Positions 41,922 to 51,200 of a stretch of 64,000 nucleotides of DNA are shown in pieces. Position numbers and translations under genes: made by a program. Each line of letters opens with the position of its first letter. Within the stretch, counting starts at the first letter, position 1. Location of the stretch: the NCBI RefSeq assembly GCF_044901685.1, contig NZ_JBJDPS010000002.1:930001-994000 (forward strand), written 5' to 3'. The notes beneath the pieces are model-generated. The model ran no database searches. It was not told the origin of the DNA and saw only the letters and a list, made by a program, of their open reading frames with translations. The DNA comes from Micromonospora_G sp044901685 (GTDB taxonomy: Bacteria > Actinomycetota > Actinomycetes > Mycobacteriales > Micromonosporaceae).

Positions 41922-42744
41922 TGCCGGGGTGCAAGTCCCGGTCGGGGGGCGGGGTCGAGCGCGGCCGAGATGGCAATGATTTGACCGGAGGCGGAACCGC
42001 CGCCAGTGCCGAGAGTTGCCCCATCGAGCCGTTGAAGACGTCCTGGTCGACGTTGCCCGCGACGCCGGGCACCGAGCCGGTGGACGTGTACTGCCAGATG
42101 GTGAATTGTGACCAGCCGCTCGCGAGGGTGCCGGGGCTGACGCAGTAGCAGGGGTGGGCCAGCGGGTGACCACCGAACGCCGTCGAGCCGACGCACGGGT
42201 CCCACCAGTTCCGGTTGGTGTAGATCACCGCGGTACGGCCGGTACGGGCCTCGACCCGGTCGACGAAGTCAGTGATCCAGGCGACCATCTGACTCTGCGA
42301 GAGTCCGAAGCAGGTGGGCACGCTCGCGGGACCCCACTCCAGGTCGAGCATCGGGGGCAGGGTCCGGCCGTCGCGCAGCACCCGGGCCCGGTCGAGGAAG
42401 AAGTCCGCCTGCTGCTGCCCGCCGCTCTGGTCGGGACGGGCGAAGTGGTAGGCACCGAAGTAGAGGCCGTTCGACTTGGCGCCGTCAAGGTTCGCGTCGA
42501 ATGTGGGGTCGGTGTAGTCGCTGCCGAGGCTCGCTCGGGCGTACGCGAAGTCGGTGCCGGCGCCGGCCACCTCGGCCCAGTCGATCGTCCCCTGCCACAT
42601 CGAGACGTCGATCCCGTGTACGTCGTACCCGGGCGGTGCGGCCGCCGCCGCCGGGCTGGCCTGCCCGAGGAGGCCCCCGACGGCCGCCGCGAGCGCGACG
42701 GTGACGACGGTGAACCGGCGTCGAACGATTGTGGAGCGTGACAT
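41875..42744 (-). CDS. Secreted GH25 muramidase (lysozyme), lacking the repeat domain of its paralogue
   Basis: The 289-residue preprotein has a signal peptide (RRRFTVVTVALAAAVGGLLG...AAA-AP). The GH25 domain shows HGIDVSMWQGTIDW, AYHFARP and the catalytic D-x-E in MLDLEWG, and should cleave the glycan strand of peptidoglycan. It is very similar to the GH25 part of the gene at 43704, but after FNGSMGQLSALA the sequence becomes a Pro/Arg-rich tail of about 40 residues with no FG-GAP repeats. GAGAGAGG precedes the ATG at 42744. The 3' end overlaps the ABC ATPase gene by 47 bases. Confidence 0.88.
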   Translation of the reverse strand: MSRSTIVRRRFTVVTVALAAAVGGLLGQASPAAAAAPPGYDVHGIDVSMWQGTIDWAEVAGAGTDFAYARASLGSDYTDPTFDANLDGAKSNGLYFGAYHFARPDQSGGQQQADFFLDRARVLRDGRTLPPMLDLEWGPASVPTCFGLSQSQMVAWITDFVDRVEARTGRTAVIYTNRNWWDPCVGSTAFGGHPLAHPCYCVSPGTLASGWSQFTIWQYTSTGSVPGVAGNVDQDVFNGSMGQLSALAAVPPPVKSLPSRPRSTPPPDRDLHPGTTPAPRGPGPRSLPR

Positions 42745-42951
42745 GGGGGCCTCTCTCACATCGGTCCGGCGCGCGGCCAGCGGGTGACCATAGTATGAGC
42801 CGGCGGCCCGACCGGTTGCCCCGCACCCGGCCGACGGCGAAGCCGCAGGTTGGTCCGCTCCACTCCCGCCTGTCAGCCTTCCGGGCGGCTCAGCGACGCG
42901 GTCGCAGGTAGACCGGACCGCTCCCGTACACAGCAGGGCGCAGGGCTCGGT

Positions 42952-43593
42952 TCAGACCGGGCCGTACCGCGCCGATTCCGCGCCGCAGACGTACGCCCAG
43001 TAGCGGTCGCCGTACGACCAGTGCCACCACGCGGTGGGGCGGTTGACCAGGTCCACCGCGGCGAGTGCCTGCCGGATGATCAGACGGCGGGCACGCGCGT
43101 CCGGCGACACCACCGGGGAGGCGGCGTAACACGCGCCCGAGCTGGCCTCCGGGCCGGTGTGCAGCGCGCTGCCGAGCCAGAGCGGTTCACCGGACCGGTG
43201 GCACAGGGTGAGGTCCACCGCCCCGCCGGTCAGGTGCGAGCCGAACTCGCCGGGTTGCACCCGTTGACGTACGGTCGCCCGTACCTTCTCCTCCGACCAG
43301 TCCGGCCGGGCCCGGCGCAGCTCGTCGAGGGCGGTGGCGAGGCGCCGACGCTGGTCGGTCAGCGGCCGGTGCCCGTCGACGACGAGCAGCAGCAGACCGG
43401 CGGGAAGCAGGGTCTGCGCGGCGATGAGGCGGTCGACCAGGCCGAGTCGCAGGCTCACGCCGGGCGCGGCGGAGTCGGGACGACGTTCGACCCGGAGCGC
43501 GTCGACGGTGTCGAGATCGACGAGTGGCTCGCCGTTCTCGACCACCGGAATCTCGGCGATCGTCTGATCGACCGACAGCACGATGTCGGACAT
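42952..43593 (-). CDS. M15/VanX-like D-Ala-D-Ala dipeptidase homologue with catalytic Glu replaced by Ala
   Basis: The 213-residue cytoplasmic-looking protein has no signal peptide. VDGHRP, the zinc motif SHLTGGAVDLTL (His and Asp seven residues later) and WWHWSYGDRYWAY are those of VanX/DdpX peptidases. In VanX the Glu of the E-x-x-H motif is the catalytic base; here the codon is GCG, giving Ala188-Trp-Trp-His191. The zinc site looks intact but normal catalysis is doubtful. CGGAGG precedes the ATG at 43593. It lies between two GH25 genes on the same strand. Confidence 0.85.
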   Translation of the reverse strand: MSDIVLSVDQTIAEIPVVENGEPLVDLDTVDALRVERRPDSAAPGVSLRLGLVDRLIAAQTLLPAGLLLLVVDGHRPLTDQRRRLATALDELRRARPDWSEEKVRATVRQRVQPGEFGSHLTGGAVDLTLCHRSGEPLWLGSALHTGPEASSGACYAASPVVSPDARARRLIIRQALAAVDLVNRPTAWWHWSYGDRYWAYVCGAESARYGPV

Positions 43594-43630
43594 GGTGGCC
43601 TCCGAGACATGGGTCGGAAAGGGTACGGCG

Positions 43631-43655
43631 CCCGGGCCGCCGTCGGCGGCCCGGG
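43631..43655 (-). terminator. Perfect hairpin downstream of the GH25-repeat gene
   Basis: CCCGGGCCGCC (43631-43641) and GGCGGCCCGGG (43645-43655) form an 11-bp stem with a 3-base loop, 49 bases after the stop of the minus-strand GH25 gene and before the VanX-like gene. Confidence 0.8.
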
Positions 43656-43703
43656 TCACCTGGGTTCGATCGGGGGTCGGGGTCGGAAGACGAGGTCGAA
43701 GGG

Positions 43704-45224
43704 TCAGAAGACGAGGTCGAAGCCGGACCAGTTGTTGCCGATCACCTTGCTGGTGCCGAAGCCGCCGGTGCCGTTGCCGGGGTAGAGGTAGAGGTCTTTG
43801 TTGGTGGTGTGGCGGGCGAGTACGTCGGTGTTTCCGTCGCCGTCGAAGTCCCCGGCCGAGAGGATGGCGTCGAAGCCGGACCAGTTGTTGCCGATCACCT
43901 TGCTGGTGCCGAAGCCGCCGGACCCGTTGCCCGGGTAGAGGTACAGGTCGGAGTTGGTGGCGTGGCGGGCGAGTACGTCCGTGTTGCCGTCGCCGTCGAA
44001 GTCTCCCGGCGACAGGACGGTGTCGAAGCCGGACCAGTTGTTGCCGATGATGCGGCTGGTTTCGAAGCCGCCGGTGCCGTTGCCGGGGTAGAGGTAGAGG
44101 TCTTTGTTGGTGGTGTGGCGGGCGAGTACGTCGCTGTTTCCGTCGCCGTCGAAGTCGCCGGGGGAGAGGATGGTGTCGAAGCCGGACCAGTTGTTGCCGA
44201 TCACCCTGCTGGCGCCGAAGCCGCCGGACCCGTTGCCCGGGTAGAGGTACAGGTCGGAGTTGGTGGCGTGGCGGGCGAGTACGTCGCTGTTCCCGTCGCC
44301 GTCGAAGTCTCCCGGCGAGAAGATGGTGTCGAAGCCGGACCAGTTGTTGCCGATCACCCGGCTGCCGGCGAAGCCACCGGATCCGTTGCCCTGGTAGAGA
44401 TACAGATCCTGGTTGGTCGCGTGCCGGGCGAGCACGTCCGCGTGACCGTCACCGTCGAAGTCGCGGGCCGGCGAGGAACCCGTTGCCAGCGCCTGGAGGT
44501 CGGCCATCGAGCCGTTGAAGACGTCCTGGTCGACGTTGCCCGAGACACCGGGCACCGAGCCGGTCGAGGTGTACTGCCAGACGGTGAACCGGGACCAGCC
44601 GTTGGCCAGCGTGCCGGGGCTGGCGCAGTAACAGGGGTGCGCCAGCGGGTGTCCGCCGAAGCTGGTCGAGCCGACGCAGGGGTTCCACCAGTTGCGGTTG
44701 GTGTAGATCATCGCGGTACGGCCGGTGCGGGTCTTGACCCGATCGAGGAACTCGTCGATCCAGGTCACCATCTCGCTCTGGGAGAGACCGAAGCAGGTGG
44801 GCACGCTCGCCGGACCCCATTCCAGGTCGAGCATCGGGGGTAGGGTCCTGCCGTCGTTCACCACCCGGGCCCGGTCGAGGAAGTAGTCCGCCTGCTGCCG
44901 CCCGCTGCTCTGGTCCGGCCGGGCGAAGTGGTACGCCCCGAAGTAGAGGCCGTTCGACTTGGCGCCGTTGTGGTTCGCGGTGAACGTGGGGTCGGTGTAG
45001 CCGCTGCCGAGACTGGCTCGGGCGTACGCGAAGTCGGTGCCGGCTCCGGCCACCGAGGCCCAGTTGATCGTCCCCTGGTACACCGACACGTCGATGCCGT
45101 GTACGGCGTACCCGGGTGGTGCGGCGGCGCTCGCCGGGGCCGAGGGAGCCAGGCCCACGACGGTTGCCGCGAGCGCGGTGACCGAGATGATGAGGTGGCG
45201 GCGAAGTCGGGTGAAGCGCGACAT
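43704..45224 (-). CDS. Secreted GH25 muramidase with five C-terminal FG-GAP-like repeats
   Basis: The 506-residue preprotein has a signal peptide (RRHLIISVTALAATVVGLAP...) and a GH25 domain to about residue 240 (HGIDVSVYQGTINW, MLDLEWG with the catalytic D-x-E). Five 51-residue repeats follow and end at the stop codon. Each repeat starts D-F-D-G-D-G-x-x-D-V, a calcium-binding loop, and ends G-N-N-W-S-G-F-D. The repeats probably form a small beta-propeller that binds a surface glycan or the wall. TAGGAAGGA precedes the ATG at 45224. A twin lacking the repeats is at 41875. Confidence 0.93.
   Translation of the reverse strand: MSRFTRLRRHLIISVTALAATVVGLAPSAPASAAAPPGYAVHGIDVSVYQGTINWASVAGAGTDFAYARASLGSGYTDPTFTANHNGAKSNGLYFGAYHFARPDQSSGRQQADYFLDRARVVNDGRTLPPMLDLEWGPASVPTCFGLSQSEMVTWIDEFLDRVKTRTGRTAMIYTNRNWWNPCVGSTSFGGHPLAHPCYCASPGTLANGWSRFTVWQYTSTGSVPGVSGNVDQDVFNGSMADLQALATGSSPARDFDGDGHADVLARHATNQDLYLYQGNGSGGFAGSRVIGNNWSGFDTIFSPGDFDGDGNSDVLARHATNSDLYLYPGNGSGGFGASRVIGNNWSGFDTILSPGDFDGDGNSDVLARHTTNKDLYLYPGNGTGGFETSRIIGNNWSGFDTVLSPGDFDGDGNTDVLARHATNSDLYLYPGNGSGGFGTSKVIGNNWSGFDAILSAGDFDGDGNTDVLARHTTNKDLYLYPGNGTGGFGTSKVIGNNWSGFDLVF
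43707..44462 (-). repeat. Five 153-bp FG-GAP-like repeats (GH25 gene)
   Basis: Four full 51-codon units and a last unit of 48 codons that ends at the stop. The units are highly similar at DNA level (repeated GGACCAGTTGTTGCCGATCA on the plus strand), which points to recent amplification or gene conversion. Confidence 0.95.
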
Positions 45225-45271
45225 GTCTTGGTCCTTCCTATTGAGGTCCAACGCGCGAGCCGGACCTGGGG

Positions 45272-45313
45272 GACGGTGACCACCGCCCGGGGGTGTGGGC
45301 GGTGGTCACCGTC
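45272..45313 (-). terminator. Perfect 17-bp-stem hairpin downstream of the M23 gene
   Basis: GACGGTGACCACCGCCC (45272-45288) and GGGCGGTGGTCACCGTC (45297-45313) are exact reverse complements around an 8-base loop. It lies 11 bases after the M23 stop and before the GH25 start on the same strand, so the two genes have separate transcripts. Confidence 0.9.
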
Positions 45314-45324
45314 GGCGGGGGTGA

Positions 45325-46710
45325 TCAGAAGATGAAGTCGAACCCGGACCAGTTGTTGCCCACGACCCGGCTGGCCTCGAAGCCGCCGGCCCCGTTGCCC
45401 GGGTAGAGGTAGAGGTCGGAGTTGGTGGCGTGCCGGGCCAGTACGTCAGCGTCGCCGTCGCCGTTGAAGTCGCCGGGCGAGAGGATCCTGTCGAAGCCGG
45501 ACCAGTTGTTGCCGATCACCTTGCTGGCGCCGAACCCGCCGCTGCCGTTGCCCGGGTAGAGGTAGAGGTCCTGGCTGGCGGTGTGCCGGGCCAGTACGTC
45601 AGCCTTGCCGTCGCCGTTGAAGTCGCCGGCGGAGAAGATCGTGTCGAACCCGGACCAGTTGTTGCCGATCACCCGACTGGCCTCGAAGCCGCCGCTGCCG
45701 TTGCCGGGGTAGAGGTAGAGATCCTTGTTGGTGGCGTGCCGGCCGATCACGTCCACGTTGCCGTCGCCGTCGAAGTCGCCCGGCGAGAAGATGAGGTCGA
45801 AGCCGGACCAGTTGTTGCCGATGACGCGGCTGGCGTCGAAGCCGCCGGCCCCGTTGCCCGGGTAGAGGTAGAGGTCCTTGTTCGTAGCGTGCCGGGCCAG
45901 TACGTCGCCGTCGCCGTCGCCGTTGAAGTCGCCGGCCGAGAAGATCGCGTCGAAGCCGGACCAGTTGTTGCCGACCACGGCGCTGCCGGCGAAGCCGCCC
46001 GAGCCGTTGCCCCGGTAGAGGTAGAGGTCGGAGTTGGTGGCGTGCCGGGCCAGCACGTCGGCCTTACCGTCGCCGCTGAAGTCCACCGGCAACGTGCTGC
46101 CGCAGTTCTGGCTGGTCCGGTTGACGCTGTAGTTGGCGTCGTCGTGGGTGATGCCGGAGGGCACGCCGTCGAACCAGGACTCGATCTTGGCGCCGTCCCG
46201 CTGCTGCTCGTAGTGCAGGTGTGGGCCGGAGGAACTGCCCGTACTGCCGACCTTGCCGAGCTGTTGACCTCGGGCGACGGTGTCGCCGACGCGTACCATC
46301 GGCGACTGGAGCATGTGCAGGTAGAGGGTGCGCCAGCCGTTGCCGTGGTCGACCTTCACGTAGTAGCCGCCGCCGGTCCCCATCGGGCCGCCCGGGTTCT
46401 GCGGCGTCCGTCCGCCGAGCGTCCCGTCGATGCCGGAGGCGACCACGGTGCCGGCGAACGAGGCGAGGATCGGTCGACCCCACGCGCTGCCCGAGGTGGG
46501 CGTCATGTCGATGTCGTAGTTGTCGTGTCCGACGTAGGTGGACAGGCGCCAGGTCTCGCCGCAGTTCACCGGGAGTTGGAAGAGGGGGCGGGGCCCGGCC
46601 GCCTGGGCGCTCTGTGCCGGTCCGATGGCGCCGGCCGCGCCGATCGAAAGGGCCGCGAGGGCGGTGACGGCGCTGGTCAACAGACGACGGGTACGTCCGA
46701 CGACGGTCAT
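45325..46710 (-). CDS. Secreted M23 peptidase with five C-terminal FG-GAP-like repeats
   Basis: The 461-residue preprotein has a signal peptide (RRLLTSAVTALAALSIGAAG...AQA-AG). The lysostaphin-type M23 domain shows GHDNYDIDM (His and Asp zinc ligands), LYLHML and GPHLHYEQQ (the H-x-H ligand and catalytic pair). It would cut stem-peptide cross-links of peptidoglycan. From about residue 210 five 51-residue repeats identical in design to those of the GH25 and NlpC/P60 neighbours run to the stop codon. GGAGAG precedes the ATG. It has its own terminator and probably its own promoter. Confidence 0.93.
   Translation of the reverse strand: MTVVGRTRRLLTSAVTALAALSIGAAGAIGPAQSAQAAGPRPLFQLPVNCGETWRLSTYVGHDNYDIDMTPTSGSAWGRPILASFAGTVVASGIDGTLGGRTPQNPGGPMGTGGGYYVKVDHGNGWRTLYLHMLQSPMVRVGDTVARGQQLGKVGSTGSSSGPHLHYEQQRDGAKIESWFDGVPSGITHDDANYSVNRTSQNCGSTLPVDFSGDGKADVLARHATNSDLYLYRGNGSGGFAGSAVVGNNWSGFDAIFSAGDFNGDGDGDVLARHATNKDLYLYPGNGAGGFDASRVIGNNWSGFDLIFSPGDFDGDGNVDVIGRHATNKDLYLYPGNGSGGFEASRVIGNNWSGFDTIFSAGDFNGDGKADVLARHTASQDLYLYPGNGSGGFGASKVIGNNWSGFDRILSPGDFNGDGDADVLARHATNSDLYLYPGNGAGGFEASRVVGNNWSGFDFIF
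45328..46083 (-). repeat. Five 153-bp FG-GAP-like repeats (M23 gene)
   Basis: The organisation matches the GH25 gene exactly: four 51-codon units plus a final 48-codon unit, 756 bp in all, ending at the stop. The first unit (DFSGDGKADV) directly follows the catalytic domain with a linker of only a few residues. Confidence 0.95.
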
Positions 46711-46795
46711 GGTCTCTCCTTGGGTACGGGTAGGGGTGTCACCGATCGAGGAAGGTTCTGTGCGGTGCCGGGTCGTCCGGAATGAGGTGCCTCGA

Positions 46796-48148
46796 TCAGA
46801 AGATGAGGTCGAAGCCGGACCAGTTGTTGCCGATCACCTTGCTGGTGCCGAAGCCGCCGGACCCGTTGCCCGGGTAGAGGTACAGGTCGGAGTTGGTGGC
46901 GTGGCGGGCGAGTACGTCGCTGTTCCCGTCGCCGTCAAAGTCCCCGGCGGAGAAGATGGCGTCGAAGCCGGACCAGTTGTCGCCGATCACCTTGCTGGCG
47001 CCGAAGCCGCCGGACCCGTTGCCCGGGTAGAGGTAGAGGTCGGAGTTGGTGGCGTGCCGGGCGATCACGTCCGCCTTGCCGTCGCCGTTGAAGTCCCCGG
47101 CGGAGAAGATCACGTCGAAGCCGGACCAGTTGTTGCCCACCACGCGGCTGCCTGCGAAGCCACCGGTCCCGTTGCCGGAGTAGAGGTAGAGGTCGGAGTT
47201 CGTGGCGTGCCGGGCCAGTACGTCGGCGTTGCCGTCGCCGTCGAAGTCGCCGGCCGAGAAGATCACGTCGAAGCCGGACCAGTTGTTGCCGATCACCTTG
47301 CTGGTCTCGAAGCCACCGGTGCCGTTGCCCGGGTAGAGGTAGAGGTCGGAGTTGGTGGCGTGCCGGGCCAGGATGTCGGCGTCACCGTCGCCGTTGAAGT
47401 CGGCCGAGGTGGAGAGGATGTCGAAGCCGGACCAGTTGTTGCCGATCACCCGGCTGCCGGCGAAGCCGCCGGACCCGTTGCCCTGGTAGAGGTACAGGTC
47501 GGAGTTGGTGGCGTGGCGGGCGATCACGTCCGCCTTGCCGTCACCGTTGAAGTCGCCGCCCGGCTCGCCGTCGATGATCCGCTTGTACCGGACCGGCGAG
47601 AAGGTGTTCATGTCGCTCCACGAGTTGAAGCCGAGACTGCCCACGTTGTTCGGCGCGTACGGGTTCTGCACCGTCTGCCCGTCGGAGTTGAACGAGTAGA
47701 CGTACGCACCCTGGGCGTGGTCGTTCGGGTTCTTCCAGTGCGAGAAGAGCTCCATGTGCCCGCTGCGCAGCACCGCGTCGCCGGGCTTGAGCGAGTGCAG
47801 GCTGGGCAGGGTCCTGATCTGCCCCGAGTCGGGGAAGCTGTCGGTGGTGTAGCTGGTGCCCAGGTGCCAGGCCATGGAGACCAGACCGGAGCAGTCGGTG
47901 CGGTAGTCGCGACCGCTGCTGTCCGGCGCCGACCGGGCCTGGCTGTAGGTGAATCTACGATCGACCCAGTACTGCGCGCGGGCCAGCACCTCGGCCCGGG
48001 TGATCGAACCGTTGACGGCGGAGGCGGCCGAGGCCGGCTGTACGGTCAGCACCAGGTTGGTGCCGACAAGACCTGCGGCGGTCGCCACGACCGCGAAGGC
48101 GGTGGCCACACCGCGCAGTAGCCGGGTCCGCCGAGAGAGCTTCTGCAT
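46796..48148 (-). CDS. Secreted NlpC/P60-like peptidase with five C-terminal FG-GAP-like repeats
   Basis: The 450-residue preprotein has a signal peptide (RGVATAFAVVATAAGLVGTN...). The catalytic part is short: YRTDCSGLVSMAWHLG gives the Cys, and LRSGHMELFSHW gives the His, matching the NlpC/P60 or CHAP-like papain fold. Such enzymes cut peptide bonds in peptidoglycan stems. Five 51-residue repeats follow from about residue 199 to the stop. A hairpin upstream isolates it from the SARP gene. The family call is less firm than for its neighbours because only the Cys and His motifs are clear. Confidence 0.85.
   Translation of the reverse strand: MQKLSRRTRLLRGVATAFAVVATAAGLVGTNLVLTVQPASAASAVNGSITRAEVLARAQYWVDRRFTYSQARSAPDSSGRDYRTDCSGLVSMAWHLGTSYTTDSFPDSGQIRTLPSLHSLKPGDAVLRSGHMELFSHWKNPNDHAQGAYVYSFNSDGQTVQNPYAPNNVGSLGFNSWSDMNTFSPVRYKRIIDGEPGGDFNGDGKADVIARHATNSDLYLYQGNGSGGFAGSRVIGNNWSGFDILSTSADFNGDGDADILARHATNSDLYLYPGNGTGGFETSKVIGNNWSGFDVIFSAGDFDGDGNADVLARHATNSDLYLYSGNGTGGFAGSRVVGNNWSGFDVIFSAGDFNGDGKADVIARHATNSDLYLYPGNGSGGFGASKVIGDNWSGFDAIFSAGDFDGDGNSDVLARHATNSDLYLYPGNGSGGFGTSKVIGNNWSGFDLIF
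46799..47554 (-). repeat. Five 153-bp FG-GAP-like repeats (NlpC/P60 gene)
   Basis: This is the third copy of the array, again 756 bp, five units, ending at the stop. Units read DF[D/N]GDG-x-x-D-[VI]-x-A-R-H-A-T-N-S-D-L-Y-L-Y, then G-N-G-[ST]-G-G-F and the terminal G-N-N-W-S-G-F-D (one unit has GDNWSGFD). Confidence 0.95.
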
Positions 48149-48210
48149 GACTGCCGATTCCTTTCCGATCCGGGCACCGTGCCCGACATGGAAAGGTTGG
48201 CGGTGGGTAC

Positions 48211-48254
48211 TGAAGCTTCACGCCAAAGCCGCTTCAGCGGATTCTGAAGCGGCT
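48211..48254 (-). terminator. Hairpin between the SARP gene and the NlpC/P60 gene
   Basis: AGCCGCTTCAG (48227-48237) and CTGAAGCGGCT (48244-48254) form a perfect 11-bp stem with a 6-base loop, overlapping the SARP stop codon. The palindrome TGAAGCTTCA at 48211-48220 repeats the same core further on. Read on the minus strand, a TTT run follows the stem. Confidence 0.75.
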
Positions 48255-51200
48255 ACAGCTTTTCCTGCAACGCGTCGACGAGTTCTCCGTACTCCCGGCT
48301 GCCGAAGCTTTCGAAGATCGAGACCGCCTCGGTCGCCGCCGTCGCGGCTGCCTCGGTGTCACCGCGCTCGGTGTGCAGCCAGACCAGGTCGCGCAGGGTC
48401 CTGGCTCGCCACAGCGGCAGCCCCAACTCGTCCCACCGTCCCAGCGCGGAGTTGAGCAGCCGTTCGGCCCGGTCCAGCTCACCGGTGCTCAGCGCCAGCT
48501 CACCGAGGACCCGCAAGGTCGCCGCCTGGCCCCAGCGGTCGTCGATCTCCTGGCAGATCGCCAGCGAGCGTTGCAGCGGCTCCTCCGCCTCGCCGGGGCG
48601 ATCCAGCCGGACCAGCGTCTTGCCGAGGGCCCGGAGCCCGTACGCCTCCAGCAGGGCGTCGCCGACCTGCCGGAACCCGTCGAGCGCCCGGGAGGACTGC
48701 TCCAGCGCCTCGTCCAGTTCGCCCCGGGAACGGTGGTACAACGCCAACGAGCGCTGCGTCATCGCCTCACCCCGCCGGCTGCCGGAGCGGCGGTACGCGG
48801 CGAGCGCCTCGGTCAGGTCCTGGTACGCGGCCGGGTAGTCGCCCTGCTCGACCCGTACCGAGCCGGCGAGGCGGCGGAGGAAGCCGGTCGCGTTGTCGTC
48901 GCCGAGTTCCTCGACGATCACCGCCGCCCGCCCGAAGAAGTGCAGCGACTCGGCCAGGTGTCCCTGTTCCCGGCAGACCTGTCCCAGACCGGCGAGGGTG
49001 GTGGCCTCGCCCCGAGCGTCCTTGTCCTGGCGGAAGGCGTCCAGCGCCTGCCGGAGATAGTCCTTCGCGTCGGTGTACCGGTCCTGGGCGTACCGCAACT
49101 CGCCGAAGCCGGAGAGCAGGATCGCCTCGCCGTAGCGGTTACCGCTGCGACGGGCCGCCTGGAGCGCCGCGTCGTGCGTACGGGTCCACGCGTCGAACCG
49201 GTTCGCCTTGGAGTACTCGACCGTGGACAGTGCGCGGGCCAGGTCGCAGGCGACCTGGTCGAGACCCATGCCGGCGGCGACCTCGACCGCCGTGATCAGC
49301 GCGTTGTGCTCGGCGTCGAACCAGATCTGGTGGTTGGCGGCGACCCGCCGGGTCACCCCCTCGTACGGGGCGGACGCCACCGGTGACTTCTCCAGGATGT
49401 CGAACTGGCCGGAGGGCGACCCGGCGGTGATCGTCTGGATCAGCCAGAGCCAGTGCCCGACCACCTGACAGACGATCTCGTTGCGGGTGTCGACCGTCTC
49501 CTCCGCCTCGGCCCGTTCCCGCGCGAAGATGCGTACCAGGTCGTGCATCCGGTACCGCAGGTCGCCCAGGCCGTCGATGCTGGTGAAGTCGACCAGTTGC
49601 GCGTCGACCAGCCGTTCGACCGCCTGTTCACCATCCAGTTCGGAGAGGCGGAGCGCGGCGGCGACGATCCAGGACGGAAAGTCGGGCAGGCCGAGCAGGC
49701 CGAGGATCCGCAGCGCGGACTGCGCCTCGGGGTCGAGCGTCCGGTAGCTCAGCGAGATGCTGGCGCGTACCTCCTGGTCGCCGACGCTGAGTTCGTCCAG
49801 CCGCCGACGCTCGTCGGCGAGCCGGTCGGCCAGGAGTTGCAGCGGCCATCGTTGCCGGCTGGCCAACCGGGCTCCGGCCACCCGGATGGCCAGCGGGAGG
49901 CCACCGCACTGGGCGGCGATCCAGCGGGCCGCGTCCGGCTCGTTCTCCACCCGTTCGGCGTTGACGATCTTGGTCAGCAGGGCCAGCGACTCGTCCGTGC
50001 CCATCACGTCGAGTTCGGTCACCGACGGGCCGGCGAGTCCCATCAGCCGGCTACGCGAGGTGATGATGACCGAACAGCCGGGGGTGCCGGGAAGCAGGGG
50101 GCGCACCTGCTGCTCGGTCCCCGCGTCGTCGAGCAGCACCAGCATCCGTTTGCCGGCCATCAACGTACGGTAGCGACCGATCCGCGCCTCGGTGGTCTCC
50201 GGCAGGTCGGCCGGCGCGATCCCGAGCGCCTGGAGGAAACGGCCCAGGACCTCGCGAGGTTCCGCCGGGGTCTCGCTCATCCCACGCAGGTCGGCGTAGA
50301 GCTGACCGGCGGGGTACTCCGGGGCCACCGTGTGCGCCACCCGGGCGGCCAGCGCGGACTTGCCGGAGCCGCCCTTGCCCGCCACCACGTGCACCGGCAC
50401 CACCGGTGCCTGGTCGGTCAGGGCGGTGGCGAGGGCGAGGACCTCGGTCTCGCGCCCGGTGAAGTCGGCCGGCACCGGTGGTAGCTGAGCCGGTGTCGTA
50501 CGCGGCGCGGCGCCCGGTGCGTCCTCCGGCGAACCCGGCCCCGGCTGCTCGGACCGGCCGGCGCGGGACCGCTCCCGCCCGGCGTTCGGCTCGCTGGCGG
50601 GTGGTTCGTCGCGCAGGATCGCGTTCTGTATCGCCTGGAGCTCCGGTCCCGGCTCGATGCCCAACTCCTCCACCAGCGCGGTCCGGGCGTTCTGGTAGAC
50701 CACGAGCGCCTCCGGGCGCCGGCCCAGCCCGGACAGCGCCCGCATCAGTTGCCCCCGCAGGCGCTCCCGGAACGGGTACCGGTTGACCAGGTCGGCAAGC
50801 TCCGCGCTGACCTCGTCGAACCGGCCCAGCTCCAGGTCGGCGTTGATCCGGTCCTCGACGGCGGCCATCCGCAGGTCGTTCAGGCGGGCCGCCTCACCGG
50901 CGAGCAGTTCACTCTCGGCACCGCCCAGGGCCGCGCCCCGCCACTGGGCCGACGCCGCGCGCAGCAACTCGGCCGCGTCGCGGTGTCGGTGGTCGGCCGC
51001 CGCCGCGCGCCCCTGCGCCAGCAACCGTTCGAACACGTCACGGTCGAGCGTGTGCGGGGCCAGCCGCAGCGTGTAGCCGGGCGGGCGGGTGACGATCATG
51101 TCGGTTCCGCCGACCCGGGCCAGCACCTGACGCAGGGTGGAGATGTAGGTCTGCAACACGTTGCGGGCCCGGTCCGGCGGGTCGCTGCCCCAGATCGCGT

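Noticed and set aside
43524..44843. Plus-strand frame with repeated VEAGPVVADH units
   Set aside because: It is the complement of the FG-GAP repeat array; the repeats are explained by the minus-strand gene.
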